In this document: in pieces, positions 40,906-49,813 of the stretch
How positions within the stretch are numbered: the stretch's first letter is position 1
Layout of the letters: each line of letters opens with the position of its first letter
Source of the DNA: Streptomyces sp. AC512_CC834
GTDB lineage: Bacteria > Actinomycetota > Actinomycetes > Streptomycetales > Streptomycetaceae
DNA length: 64,000 nt
Direction: 5' to 3'
Assembly: GCF_019049325.1 (NCBI RefSeq)
Contig: NZ_JAGMUO010000113.1
Coordinates: 153,021-217,020, forward strand
Position numbers and translations under genes: made by a program
Notes under the pieces: model-generated
Databases searched by the model: none
The model's input: only the letters and a program-made list of their open reading frames with translations
Told to the model about the DNA's origin: nothing

Positions 40906-41846
40906 CCGTAGGTCTCCTCGCGGACCAGGTCGAGGGCCTGCTGGAGGTCCTCCGGGTAGTCGCTGGCGAACTCGGCCCACTGGCCGTCGCCGGGGTGCTC
41001 GAAGCCGAGCCGGACGGCGTGCAGCCACTGGCGGGTCAGGCGCAGCCGCTTGGCGAGGGTGGGGTCGGCGCCGTAGGTGAGGTCGCCGACGCAGGGGTGG
41101 CGGTGGGCGGCCATGTGGACGCGGATCTGGTGGGTGCGGCCGGTCTCCAGCTTCACGTCCAGCAGGGAGGCGGCGCGGAAGGCCTCGATCAGGTCGTAGT
41201 GCGTCACGGAGGGCTTGCCCTCGGCGGTGACGGCCCACTTGTAGTCGTGCTGGGGGTGGCGGCCGATGGGGGCGTCGATGGTGCCGCTGGTCGGGTCGGG
41301 GTGGCCCTGCACGAGCGTGTGGTAGCGCTTGTCGACCGTGCGCTCCTTGAACTGGCGCTTGAGCGAGGTGTACGCGCGCTCCGACTTGGCCACCACCATC
41401 AGGCCGGAGGTGCCGACGTCGAGGCGGTGCACGATGCCCTGCCGCTCGGCGGCGCCGGACGTGGAGACCCGGTACCCGGCGGCGGCCAGGCCGCCGATGA
41501 CGGTCGGACCGGTCCAGCCCGGGGACGGGTGGGCGGCGACACCGACCGGCTTGGCGATCACGACCACGTCCTCGTCGTCGTGCACGATCTCCATGCCCTC
41601 GACGGGTTCGGCGACCACCCGCACGGGCGCCGGGGCCTGCGGCATCTCGACCTCGAGCCAGGCGCCGCCGTGCACCCGTTCGGACTTTGCGACCACCGAT
41701 CCGTCGACCTGGACCTTGCCCGCCGCGGCGAGTTCCGCGGCCTTGGTACGGGAGAAGCCGAACATGCGGGAGATGGCGGCGTCGACGCGCTCGCCCTCCA
41801 GGCCGTCGGGCACGGGCAGGGTGCGGATCTCGGGAAGCGTGCTCAC
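40902..41846 (-). CDS. RluA-family pseudouridine synthase (RluD-like)
   Basis: A 314-aa enzyme with an N-terminal S4 RNA-binding domain (VDAAISRMFGFSRTKAAELA near 21-40) and the catalytic motif HRLDVGTSG at 140-148, with Asp143 as the nucleophile. It isomerises specific uridines in 23S rRNA. The GTG at 41846 is chosen because upstream residues are unlike the family and the S4 domain starts soon after. It follows lspA by 76 bases and precedes the GNAT gene with overlap; lspA-rluD is a widespread pair. Confidence 0.93.
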   Translation of the reverse strand: MSTLPEIRTLPVPDGLEGERVDAAISRMFGFSRTKAAELAAAGKVQVDGSVVAKSERVHGGAWLEVEMPQAPAPVRVVAEPVEGMEIVHDDEDVVVIAKPVGVAAHPSPGWTGPTVIGGLAAAGYRVSTSGAAERQGIVHRLDVGTSGLMVVAKSERAYTSLKRQFKERTVDKRYHTLVQGHPDPTSGTIDAPIGRHPQHDYKWAVTAEGKPSVTHYDLIEAFRAASLLDVKLETGRTHQIRVHMAAHRHPCVGDLTYGADPTLAKRLRLTRQWLHAVRLGFEHPGDGQWAEFASDYPEDLQQALDLVREETYG

Positions 41847-41922
41847 CCGTCGAGTATGCCGGACGGACCGGACACTCCCGAACGCGCGCCCGGTCCCTGT
41901 GGACAACCGGCTCCGGCGGAGG

Positions 41923-42540
41923 TCAGTCCTTGTGGACGGTGCCGTCCGGGTCGAGGCCCCGGAAGGAGAGGATCACGATCAGGATGCCGCCGCAGACGAT
42001 CGCCGAGTCTGCGAGGTTGAAGACGGCGAAGTGCTTGGGCGCGATGAAGTCCACGACCGCGCCCTCGAAGACGCCGGGCGAGCGGAAGATCCGGTCGGTG
42101 AGGTTGCCCAGGGCACCGCCGAGCAGCAGGCCGAGCGCGATCGCCCACGGCACGCTGCGGAGCTTGCGCGCGAGGCGGGCGATCACGACGATCACGGCCG
42201 CCGCGATCACCGTGAAGATGATCGTGAAGGCCTCGCCGAAGCCGAAGGCCGCGCCCGCGTTGCGGATCGCGGCAAACCTCAGCCAGTCCCCGATGATCTC
42301 GATCGGCTCGTGGTGCTCCAGCTTCGCGACCACGATCATCTTGCTGACCAGGTCGAGCAGGTAGGCGGACACGGCGACGGCGAACAGCACGGCGACCCGC
42401 CGTTTGCCCCGGGGGCGCTCCGGAGCCTGTTCCTGCTCCCGCTCGGCGTCGGGCCGCTCCTGCCCGTCCCCCGCCGCGTCGGGGGTGTCCGGAGTGTCCG
42501 GGGTGTCCGGAGTACCGATGATGCGCTCCGCCTCTGCCAC
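41923..42540 (-). CDS. lspA: Lipoprotein signal peptidase (signal peptidase II)
   Basis: LspA cleaves prolipoproteins after Lgt has modified them. The 205-aa protein has four membrane segments and the catalytic dyad Asp149 (GNLTDRIF) and Asp178 (FNLADSAI), with NAGAAFG at 94-100. The first ~48 residues are a hydrophilic extension beginning EAERIIGTPDTPDTPDTPD, a Thr-Pro-Asp repeat encoded by 9-bp units, followed by charged residues. The start is GTG 42540. The extension is absent in short-form LspA and its copy number probably varies between strains. Confidence 0.95.
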   Translation of the reverse strand: MAEAERIIGTPDTPDTPDTPDAAGDGQERPDAEREQEQAPERPRGKRRVAVLFAVAVSAYLLDLVSKMIVVAKLEHHEPIEIIGDWLRFAAIRNAGAAFGFGEAFTIIFTVIAAAVIVVIARLARKLRSVPWAIALGLLLGGALGNLTDRIFRSPGVFEGAVVDFIAPKHFAVFNLADSAIVCGGILIVILSFRGLDPDGTVHKD

Positions 42541-42611
42541 GTGAGTCCCTCAGCCTAGGTCCTTGACTGAGGACGAGGGTACGTCACACCTTCCGCTCCG
42601 GCTGCTGGTCA

Positions 42612-43409
42612 CTACCGGCGCTCCTGCTTCTGCTTGCACTCCACGCACAGGGTGGCCCTCGGGAAGGCCTGCATGCGCGCCTTGCCGATGGGGTTGCCGC
42701 AGTTCTCGCACAGTCCGTAGGTGCCGGCGTCCAGGCGTTCCAGGGCGCGCTCGGTCTGGGTGAGCACCTCGCGCGCGGTGGCGGCCAGCGCCAGTTCGTG
42801 CTCGCGCGTGATGTTCTTGCTGCCGGTGTCCGCCTCGTCGTCGCCCGCACCGTCCCCGGAGTCCCGCATCATGCCCTGCAGCGACCGCTCGGAGGAGTCG
42901 ATCTCGGTGCGCAGCCGCAGGGCCTCGGACTGCAGCCCCGCGCGCGCCTCCTCGACCTCTTGCGGGGTCCAGGGTTCCTCGCCGGGACGTACCGCGAGGT
43001 CGCCGGGGTCGGCGGCGGCGCCGCGGGCCTTGGGAACAGCGGTCTTGGCCGCCGTGGCCGTGCCAGGAGTCTTCTTCGCAACCACCGTCGTGGCTCCCGT
43101 CTGCTCCGCGGCCTCGGCCGCGCCCACTTTCTTGGCAGTGCTCTTCTTCGCCGTGCTCTTCTTCGCCGCGGTCTTCTTGGCCGCCGCCTTCTTCGCCGCG
43201 GTCTTCTTCGCCGGGCTCTTCTCGGCCGCCGCCTTCTTCGCCGGGGCCTGCTTCGCGGTGCTCTTCTTGGCGGTGCTCTTCTTCGCCGCGGTCGGCTTCT
43301 TGGTGGCCGCCGCCTTCCCGGCGGCCGCCTTCCCGGCCGTCGTCCTCTTGGCAGCGGTCTCCTCCGCAGCCGCCTGCGACTGCTCTTCGGCGGTCTTCTT
43401 CGCCACCAT
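42612..43409 (-). CDS. DksA/TraR zinc-finger protein with a histone H1-like Lys/Ala domain
   Basis: A 265-aa fusion. Residues ~5-115 are Ala/Lys/Thr repeats (AAKKSTAKKSTAKQ, AKKTAAKKAAAKK) like the C-terminal tail of histone H1, which binds DNA without sequence specificity. Residues ~145-265 are DksA-like: a coiled-coil (EEARAGLQSEALRLRTEIDS) and a C4 zinc finger with Cys234, 237, 255 and 258. It may couple nucleoid organisation to RNA polymerase control. ATG 43409 has GAAGGGG about eight bases upstream. An inverted repeat lies 14 bases before the start. Confidence 0.9.
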   Translation of the reverse strand: MVAKKTAEEQSQAAAEETAAKRTTAGKAAAGKAAATKKPTAAKKSTAKKSTAKQAPAKKAAAEKSPAKKTAAKKAAAKKTAAKKSTAKKSTAKKVGAAEAAEQTGATTVVAKKTPGTATAAKTAVPKARGAAADPGDLAVRPGEEPWTPQEVEEARAGLQSEALRLRTEIDSSERSLQGMMRDSGDGAGDDEADTGSKNITREHELALAATAREVLTQTERALERLDAGTYGLCENCGNPIGKARMQAFPRATLCVECKQKQERR

Positions 43410-43422
43410 GGCCGCGGCCCCT

Positions 43423-43435
43423 TCACATATTGTGA
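43423..43435. promoter_or_regulatory. Small inverted repeat upstream of the DksA/H1-like gene
   Basis: TCACA-TAT-TGTGA, arms of 5 bp, 14 bases upstream of the ATG and adjoining the ribosome site. It is an AT-rich island in GC-rich DNA and may contain the -10 region or an operator. Confidence 0.4.
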
Positions 43436-43739
43436 TCTTGCGCGCGAATCGTGCTGGGACGATAAATCGACTCCGGCCCCGCGGCAACGGGGCACGCCGC
43501 CCGATTCGCCCGCCCACCGTGCGCCACGCGGCGAGCATGAATGCGTTGTGCCCAGCTCCCCGCCCGGTAATCCGCCGGGACGGCTCCCGGCCGGGACCGT
43601 CCGGGACCGTCCGGGAGGCCGGATGCCACGCGGCGGCATTCGGGTCACACAGGGCCATACGGAGGCCGTACGCCGCCCCGCCCCCGGCCGCCGCTTCCCC
43701 CGGCGCGAAAACCGGTCGGCCGCTGTCCGTGCGGCGCCG
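43436..43739. other. Intergenic stretch with no recognised gene
   Basis: About 300 bases between the DksA/H1-like start region and the ileS T-box. It holds short direct repeats of CCGGGACCGT (about 43590-43615) and presumably the divergent promoters. I see no gene with a plausible start and family signature on either strand. Confidence 0.6.
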
Positions 43740-44028
43740 TACACTGGGCGGAGCGAAAAGCGTGGATGGGGACGAGTAGCGACGTCAGCAGCCCAGAGCG
43801 ACCCGGGGACGGTGTGAGCCCGGGGGCGAGCGCGACGTGAAGATCACCCCGGAGCCGCCGGAAGAAAGCCCTGGCAGGACAGCCGGGGCTAGTAGAACCG
43901 GCTCGCGACCCCAATGAGGGGGCTCACCGGAGCACACGACGCACCGGCCGGGCCAAGGAGGGTGGTACCGCGGGAGCACGGCTCTCGTCCCTCTGACGGA
44001 AGGCAGCACGTCCGCCGGAGGAAGCTCG
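43740..44028 (+). promoter_or_regulatory. ileS T-box riboswitch leader (translational type) with promoter
   Basis: The conserved T-box sequence GGTGGTACCGCGGGAGC occurs at 43961-43977, followed by CTCTCGTCCCTC, the element that pairs with GAGGG at 43958-43962. Upstream GGATGGGGACGAGTAGC (about 43762-43778) and an isoleucine ATC at 43843-43845 in stem I fit an Ile specifier. The usual terminator T run is absent; the last part (GTCCGCCGGAGG) can pair with the ribosome site, so control is probably of translation by uncharged tRNA-Ile. TACACT at 43740-43745 is a plausible -10. Confidence 0.9.
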
Positions 44029-47000
44029 TTGAATACGCAGCCGCAGTACCGCCAGGTGCCCGCCCAGGTCGACCTGCCCGCGCTCGAACACGCGGTGCTC
44101 GACTTCTGGCGTGAGCAGAAGATCTTCGCCAAGAGCCTGGAGCAGTCCGAGGGCCGCCCCGAGTGGGTGTTCTACGAGGGCCCGCCCACCGCCAACGGCA
44201 TGCCCGGCGCCCACCACATCGAGGCGCGCGTCTTCAAGGACGTCTTCCCCCGCTTCCGCACCATGCGCGGCTACCACGTGGGCCGCAAGGCCGGCTGGGA
44301 CTGCCACGGGCTCCCGGTCGAGCTGGCGGTGGAGAAGGAGCTGGGCTTCACCGGCAAGCAGGACATCGAGGCGTACGGCATCGCCGAGTTCAACGCGAAG
44401 TGCCGCGAGTCGGTGACCCGGCACACCGACGCCTTCGAAGAGCTCACGACCCGCATGGGCTACTGGGCCGACCTCCAGGACCCGTACCGCACGATGGACC
44501 CCGAGTACATCGAGTCCGTCTGGTGGTCGCTGAAGGAGATCTTCAACAAGGGCCTGCTGGTCCAGGACCACCGCGTCGCCCCCTGGTGCCCCCGCTGCGG
44601 CACCGGCCTGTCCGACCACGAGCTGGCCCAGGGTTATGAGACGGTCGTCGACCCGTCCGTCTACGTCCGCTTCCCGCTCACCTCGGGACCGCTGGCCGGC
44701 GAGGCCGCCCTGGTCGTCTGGACGACGACCCCGTGGACCCTGGTCTCCAACACCGCGGTCGCCGCGCACCCCGACGTCACCTACGTCGTCGCGACCGACG
44801 GTGCCGAGAAGCTCGTCGTCGCCGAGCCCCTGGTCGCCAAGTCGCTCGGCGAGGGCTGGGAGACCACCGGGCAGTCCTTCACGGGCGCCGAGATGGAGCG
44901 CTGGACGTACCAGCGCCCGTTCGAGCTGGTCGAGTTTCCCGAGCCGGCCCACTACGTGGTGAACGCCGACTACGTCACCACCGAGGACGGCACCGGTCTG
45001 GTCCACCAGTCCCCCGCCTTCGGTGAGGACGACCTCAAGGTCTGCCGCGCCTACGGCCTGCCGGTGGTCAACCCGGTCCGCCCGGACGGCACCTTCGAGG
45101 AGGACGTCCCGCTGGTCGGCGGCGTCTTCTTCAAGAAGGCCGACGAGCGGCTCACCGAGGACCTGGACGAGCGGGGCCTGCTCCTCAAGCACATCCCCTA
45201 CGAGCACAGCTACCCGCACTGCTGGCGCTGCCACACCGCGCTGCTGTACTACGCGCAGCCGTCCTGGTACATCCGCACCACGGCCGTCAAGGACCGTCTC
45301 CTCGAGGAGAACGAGAAGACCAACTGGTACCCCGACTCGGTCAAGCACGGCCGGTACGGCGACTGGCTGGACAACAACATCGACTGGGCGCTCTCCCGCA
45401 ACCGCTACTGGGGCACCCCGCTGCCCATCTGGCGCTGCGAGGAGAACCACCTCACGGTGGCAGGCTCCCGCGCCGAACTGACCGGGCTGACCGGCACCGA
45501 CCAGTCCGCCCTCGACCCGCACCGCCCGTACATCGACGAGGTCACCTTCGCCTGCCCGCAGGACGGGTGCGGCAAGACCGCCTCGCGCGTCCCGGAGGTC
45601 ATCGACGCCTGGTACGACTCGGGTTCGATGCCGTTCGCGCAGTGGGGCTACCCGCACAAGAACAAGGAACTCTTCGAGTCCCGCTACCCGGCGCAGTTCA
45701 TCTGCGAGGCCATCGACCAGACCCGCGGCTGGTTCTACACGCTGATGGCGGTCGGCACCCTGGTCTTCGACAAGTCGTCGTACGAGAACGTCGTCTGCCT
45801 CGGCCACATCCTCGCCGAGGACGGCCGCAAGATGTCCAAGCACCTGGGCAACACCCTGGACCCGGTCCCGCTGATGGACCGCCACGGCGCGGACGCCGTC
45901 CGCTGGTTCATGGCGGCCGGCGGCTCCCCTTGGGCGGCCCGCCGCGTCGGCCACGGCACCATCCAGGAAGTCGTCCGCAAGACGCTCCTCACCTACTGGA
46001 ACACGGTCGCCTTCCAGGCCCTGTACGCCCGCACCTCGGGCTGGGCCCCCAGCGAGGCCGACCCGGCGCCCGCGGACCGCCCGGTTCTGGACCGCTGGCT
46101 GCTGTCCGAGCTGCACGCGCTCACCGACCAGGTCACGCGGGCGCTGGACGCCTACGACACCCAGCGCGCCGGCAAGCTGCTGTCCGCGTTCGTCGACGAC
46201 CTGTCCAACTGGTACGTGCGCCGCTCCCGTCGCCGCTTCTGGCAGGGCGACAAGGCGGCGCTGCGCACGCTGCACGAGGTCGTCGAGACGGTCACCAAGC
46301 TGATGGCGCCGCTGACCCCGTTCATCACCGAGCGGGTCTGGCAGGACCTGGTGGTGCCGGTCTCCCCGGGCGCCCCGGAGTCGGTGCACCTGTCCTCGTG
46401 GCCCGAGGCCGACCTGTCGTCGATCGACCCGGAGCTGTCCAGGCAGATGGTCCTGGTCCGTCGCCTGGTCGAGCTGGGCCGCGCCACGCGCGCCGAGTCG
46501 GGTGTCAAGACCCGGCAGCCGCTCAGCCGGGCGCTGATCGCGGTGGCGGGCTTCGACGTGCTCTCCCCCGAGCTGCACACACAGATCACGGACGAGCTGA
46601 ACGTCGAGTCCCTCGCGTCGCTGAGCGAGGTCGGCGGCTCGCTGGTCGACACGACCGCGAAGGCCAACTTCCGGGCGCTGGGCAAGCGGTTCGGCAAGCG
46701 CGTCCAGGACGTGGCGAAGGCCGTCGCCGGCGCGGACGCCGCCGCCCTGTCCCTCGCCCTGCGCGAGGGCTCGGCCTCGGTGGAGGTCGACGGCGAGACG
46801 ATCGCCCTCGCCCCCGACGAGGTGATCATCACGGAGACGCCGCGCGAGGGCTGGTCGGTCGCCTCCGACTCGGGTGCGACGGTGGCACTGGACCTGGAGA
46901 TCACGGAGGAGCTGCGCCGGGCGGGTCTCGCCCGGGACGCGATCCGCCTGATCCAGGAGGCCCGCAAGAACAGCGGCCTCGACGTCGCCGACCGGATCTC

Positions 47001-47175
47001 GCTGCGCTGGACGGCCACGGACCCGGTCACGATCGCGGCCCTGGCCGACCACACCGGTCTGATCGCCGACGAGGTCCTCGCGACGGACTTCGCGCAGGGC
47101 GAGGCGGACGACACGTACGGCGCCCCGTTCTCGGACGAGGGCCTGTCCTTGGTGTTCCGCCTGCGCAAGCAGTAG
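44029..47175 (+). CDS. ileS: Isoleucyl-tRNA synthetase, class with GxHH motif (IleRS2-like)
   Basis: A 1048-aa class I synthetase. The first signature reads PPTANGMPGAHHIEAR, so the usual HIGH is replaced by GAHH at 60-63, and the second is KMSKHLGN near residue 601 instead of KMSKS. These are traits of the eukaryote-like IleRS2 group, which is generally less sensitive to mupirocin; resistance is inferred here. The CP1 editing domain, with WTTTPWTLVSN, spans about 180-400. The start is TTG 44029, with GGAGGAA five bases before it. It is controlled by the T-box leader and followed by two hairpins. Confidence 0.96.
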   Translation: MNTQPQYRQVPAQVDLPALEHAVLDFWREQKIFAKSLEQSEGRPEWVFYEGPPTANGMPGAHHIEARVFKDVFPRFRTMRGYHVGRKAGWDCHGLPVELAVEKELGFTGKQDIEAYGIAEFNAKCRESVTRHTDAFEELTTRMGYWADLQDPYRTMDPEYIESVWWSLKEIFNKGLLVQDHRVAPWCPRCGTGLSDHELAQGYETVVDPSVYVRFPLTSGPLAGEAALVVWTTTPWTLVSNTAVAAHPDVTYVVATDGAEKLVVAEPLVAKSLGEGWETTGQSFTGAEMERWTYQRPFELVEFPEPAHYVVNADYVTTEDGTGLVHQSPAFGEDDLKVCRAYGLPVVNPVRPDGTFEEDVPLVGGVFFKKADERLTEDLDERGLLLKHIPYEHSYPHCWRCHTALLYYAQPSWYIRTTAVKDRLLEENEKTNWYPDSVKHGRYGDWLDNNIDWALSRNRYWGTPLPIWRCEENHLTVAGSRAELTGLTGTDQSALDPHRPYIDEVTFACPQDGCGKTASRVPEVIDAWYDSGSMPFAQWGYPHKNKELFESRYPAQFICEAIDQTRGWFYTLMAVGTLVFDKSSYENVVCLGHILAEDGRKMSKHLGNTLDPVPLMDRHGADAVRWFMAAGGSPWAARRVGHGTIQEVVRKTLLTYWNTVAFQALYARTSGWAPSEADPAPADRPVLDRWLLSELHALTDQVTRALDAYDTQRAGKLLSAFVDDLSNWYVRRSRRRFWQGDKAALRTLHEVVETVTKLMAPLTPFITERVWQDLVVPVSPGAPESVHLSSWPEADLSSIDPELSRQMVLVRRLVELGRATRAESGVKTRQPLSRALIAVAGFDVLSPELHTQITDELNVESLASLSEVGGSLVDTTAKANFRALGKRFGKRVQDVAKAVAGADAAALSLALREGSASVEVDGETIALAPDEVIITETPREGWSVASDSGATVALDLEITEELRRAGLARDAIRLIQEARKNSGLDVADRISLRWTATDPVTIAALADHTGLIADEVLATDFAQGEADDTYGAPFSDEGLSLVFRLRKQ

Positions 47176-47185
47176 CCGCACCAGC

Positions 47186-47234
47186 AGCACCTGGGCCCGG
47201 CGCTCCTCATGCGAGAGGTGCCGGGCCCAGTGCT
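47186..47234 (+). terminator. ileS terminator hairpin (proximal)
   Basis: Stem of CTGGGCCCGG (47191-47200) with 47221-47230, extended on the outside by AGCA/TGCT with one bulged base. It starts 11 bases past the ileS stop. Confidence 0.75.
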
Positions 47235-47290
47235 GTCCGTCGCAGCGCGACGAGGGGTGGGGGTGCTCACCGGCTACGGAGGAGTGCAAA

Positions 47291-47325
47291 GGGCGGGCCC
47301 CGGGTCAGAAACCCGGGGCCCGCCC
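47291..47325. terminator. Bidirectional terminator between ileS and divIVA
   Basis: Perfect 15-bp stem (47291-47305 with 47311-47325) and a CAGAA loop, between the convergent ileS and divIVA genes. Confidence 0.85.
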
Positions 47326-47376
47326 TGAACGCTGCCGGCGGCTACGCCGTACTACCGGTCGTCGGTGCGAACCGGC

Positions 47377-48621
47377 TCAGTTGTCGTCCTCGTCGATCAG
47401 GAACCCGCGCATCGGCGAGGGCGCCTGCCCCATCGGCGACGGACCCTGCGGTCGCACCGGCGCCATCGGCTGGGTCATCGCGGGCGACATCTGCTGCTGA
47501 CCGCCGTAGGACGGACCCGACTGGCCCGGCCCACCGCCCATCGACTGGTTGCCGCCGTACGACGGGGCGCTCGCGCCGGCCGGAGCCATCGAGGGCGCCG
47601 GGGACGGCGGCAGGGAGGCCGTCGCGGGCGTACGCGGCGGGGCCAGCGAGTCGTCCGCCTGGGTCTCCAACTGACGCAACTGGGACTCCAGGTACGACTT
47701 GAGCCGCGTCCGGTACTCGCGCTCGAAGCCGCGCAGGTCCTCGACCTTGCGCTCCAGCGTGGCGCGGGCCGACTCGAGCGAGCCCATCGCTACGCGGTGC
47801 TTCTCCTGCGCGTCCCGCTCCAGGGCGTCCGCCTTGGCACGGGCGTCCCGCTCGAGACCCTCGGCACGCGAACGCGCCTCGCCGACGATCTTGTTGGCCT
47901 CGGAACGGGCCTCGGCGATCGCCTGGTCGGCGGTCTGCTGCGCCAGCGAGAGGACCCGGGCGGCGCTGTCGCCACCGGGGCCGCCCTGACCGGGCATGCC
48001 GGGACCGCCGGGGCCACCGGGACCCTGCGGGCCGCCCATGGGGCCGCCCATCGGACCGGGACCCATCTGGCCCTGCATCGGACCCGGGCCCTGGCCCATC
48101 GGCCCCGGACCCTGACCCATCGGGCCGGGACCCTGCGGGCCACCCTGACCGCCGGGGCCGGCGGGCAGTTGCGGGGCGCCGCTCGGCAACTGGGGCGGAC
48201 CACCCATGGGGCCACCCATCTGCTGCTGCGGCGGGCCCGATATGCCGGCGGGCACCGGAGCGCCGGGACCTCGCATGCCCTGCTGCGGCATACCGCCCTG
48301 CTGCGGGTGTCCCTGCTGGTGCGGGGGCTGGCCCTGCTGGTGGGGCGGCTGTCCCTGCTGGTGCGGGGGCTGGCCCTGCTGGTGCGGGGGCTGCTGATCC
48401 TGCGGCGGTTCCGGAGGCTTGCGCATGTTCTGTTGGTTCTGCGCGGCCGCACGCGTCGCCGCGGCCAGCTTGGCGCGCAGGTCCTCGTTCTCGCGGAGCA
48501 GGCGGGTCAGTTCGGCTTCGACCTCGTCGAGGAAGGCATCGACCTCGTCCTCGTCATAGCCTTCTCGGAGGCGGACAGTCGTGAACTGCTTGTTCCGCAC
48601 GTCCTCGGGGGTCAACGGCAT
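47377..48621 (-). CDS. divIVA: DivIVA polarity/tip-growth protein
   Basis: A 414-aa protein that marks hyphal tips and drives polar growth in Streptomyces, where it is essential. The conserved N-terminal membrane-binding part reads MPLTPEDVRNKQFTTVRLRE then DEDEVDAFLDEVEAELTRLL. A Gln/Pro/Gly-rich insert (residues ~65-225, with five QPPHQQG-like heptads from a 21-bp repeat) separates it from the second coiled coil near 230-320, and the C-terminus is low-complexity Gly/Pro/Gln. The long insert is typical of Streptomyces and absent in Bacillus. It lies at the distal end of the dcw run. Confidence 0.96.
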   Translation of the reverse strand: MPLTPEDVRNKQFTTVRLREGYDEDEVDAFLDEVEAELTRLLRENEDLRAKLAAATRAAAQNQQNMRKPPEPPQDQQPPHQQGQPPHQQGQPPHQQGQPPHQQGHPQQGGMPQQGMRGPGAPVPAGISGPPQQQMGGPMGGPPQLPSGAPQLPAGPGGQGGPQGPGPMGQGPGPMGQGPGPMQGQMGPGPMGGPMGGPQGPGGPGGPGMPGQGGPGGDSAARVLSLAQQTADQAIAEARSEANKIVGEARSRAEGLERDARAKADALERDAQEKHRVAMGSLESARATLERKVEDLRGFEREYRTRLKSYLESQLRQLETQADDSLAPPRTPATASLPPSPAPSMAPAGASAPSYGGNQSMGGGPGQSGPSYGGQQQMSPAMTQPMAPVRPQGPSPMGQAPSPMRGFLIDEDDN

Positions 48622-48676
48622 CTCTTCACCTCAACGTTGTCGTCGGCATTCGGCAAGCCCGTATCTCTCTCATCGT

Positions 48677-48961
48677 TCACAGCCGGCTCACGATGCGGAT
48701 CAGGATGTAGACGATGATCATCAGCACGAAGAAGGACAGGTCGAGCGCCACGCCCCCGAGACGCAGCGGCGGAATGAACCGCCGCAGAAGCTTCAACGGT
48801 GGATCGGTGACAGTGTAGGTGGCCTCGAGAACGACCACCATCGCCTTGCCGGGTTGCCACGAGCGGGCGAACTGGAAGACGTAGTCCATGACCAACCGGA
48901 AGATGAGCACGATGAGAAAGCACATCAGCGCGATGTAGACGACATCCAGGACCACGCTCAT
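48677..48961 (-). CDS. YggT/YlmG family membrane protein
   Basis: A 94-aa protein with two membrane segments (about 4-22 and 70-92) and a loop with TVTDPPLKLLRRFIPPLRLG, the YggT signature. YlmG proteins are implicated in membrane, cofactor or division functions and sit with sepF and ftsZ in Gram-positive bacteria. The start is GTG or ATG near 48961, 81 bases after sepF on the same strand. No enzymatic motif is visible. Confidence 0.93.
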   Translation of the reverse strand: MSVVLDVVYIALMCFLIVLIFRLVMDYVFQFARSWQPGKAMVVVLEATYTVTDPPLKLLRRFIPPLRLGGVALDLSFFVLMIIVYILIRIVSRL

Positions 48962-49042
48962 GACCTGTGCTTCCCTCTCCCCTGAACCATCTCTCGGACC
49001 CTTCCTCGGGCCCGCGTTCTTGCTCTGTACCGGTGGTGCGTC

Positions 49043-49684
49043 TCAGCTCTGGTTGAAGAATCCGCCCTCTGCGATACGGGCCTTGTCCTCCGCCGTGACA
49101 TCGACGTTAGCAGGAGACAGCAGGAACACCTTCTGCGTCACCCGCTCGATACTGCCGTGAAGACCAAACACCAAACCGGCCGCAAAGTCGACAAGTCGCT
49201 TCGCATCTGTGTCATCCATCTCAGTGAGATTCATGATCACCGGCGTGCCCTCACGGAAGTGTTCCCCGATGGTACGGGCCTCGTTGTAGGTCCGGGGGTG
49301 AAGTGTGGTGATCCGGTAGGGCTCTCGTTCGGACACGACCTTGGGCATGATGACCGGTGCGCTCTTTTCCATGCTTGCGCGTTCTTGTGTGATGGACGCC
49401 ACGGGCGCGATACGCGCCGGACGGCCCGATTCCGCCGCGAGCGAAGCGGAACGGGGCACCGGCTCGCGCTGCGCGGGCGGTTGTACGACTCGTACCTCTT
49501 CGTCCCTTTGGGGCTGATGCGAACCATGTGACTGGTGCGCGGGTTCATGCCGTCGGTGGTCCCGCTCGGGCTCCGGGTCCAGTTCGGGTTCGAAGTCGTC
49601 GTCGGGGTCGAACCCCCGGCCGTCGTACCCATCGTCCTCCACGAGGCCGAGGTAGACCGCCATCTTGCGCATCGCGCCGGCCAT
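49043..49684 (-). CDS. sepF: SepF, FtsZ-associated cell division protein
   Basis: A 213-aa protein starting MAGAMRKMAVYLGLVEDDGY, the amphipathic membrane-targeting helix of SepF. Residues ~25-120 are an acidic then basic linker rich in Pro, Arg and His. The C-terminal SepF domain contains YRITTLHPRTYNEARTIGEH and VIMNLTEMDDTDAKRLVDFA near 145-165. It tethers FtsZ to the membrane in actinobacteria, which lack FtsA. ATG 49684 has GGAGG ten bases before it. Confidence 0.95.
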   Translation of the reverse strand: MAGAMRKMAVYLGLVEDDGYDGRGFDPDDDFEPELDPEPERDHRRHEPAHQSHGSHQPQRDEEVRVVQPPAQREPVPRSASLAAESGRPARIAPVASITQERASMEKSAPVIMPKVVSEREPYRITTLHPRTYNEARTIGEHFREGTPVIMNLTEMDDTDAKRLVDFAAGLVFGLHGSIERVTQKVFLLSPANVDVTAEDKARIAEGGFFNQS

Positions 49685-49813
49685 GCTCTGAGTCCTCCGC
49701 TCTGTGGTGGATCGGCTGACGACTGCCAAGTGCCTGCGATCCACGAGGTCGTTGCGTCCGCCTTTCAGCGGTAATGACCATATTTTCTGCTGTGGTCCGA
49801 CTTCTTGGCGACG

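Noticed and set aside
43423..43435. CRP-type binding site
   Set aside because: The CRP consensus is TGTGA-N6-TCACA; here the arms are inverted in order and the spacer is three bases.
43924..47289. Long minus-strand frame opposite ileS
   Set aside because: It covers ileS exactly in antisense and has Arg/Asp/Gly-rich shadow composition.
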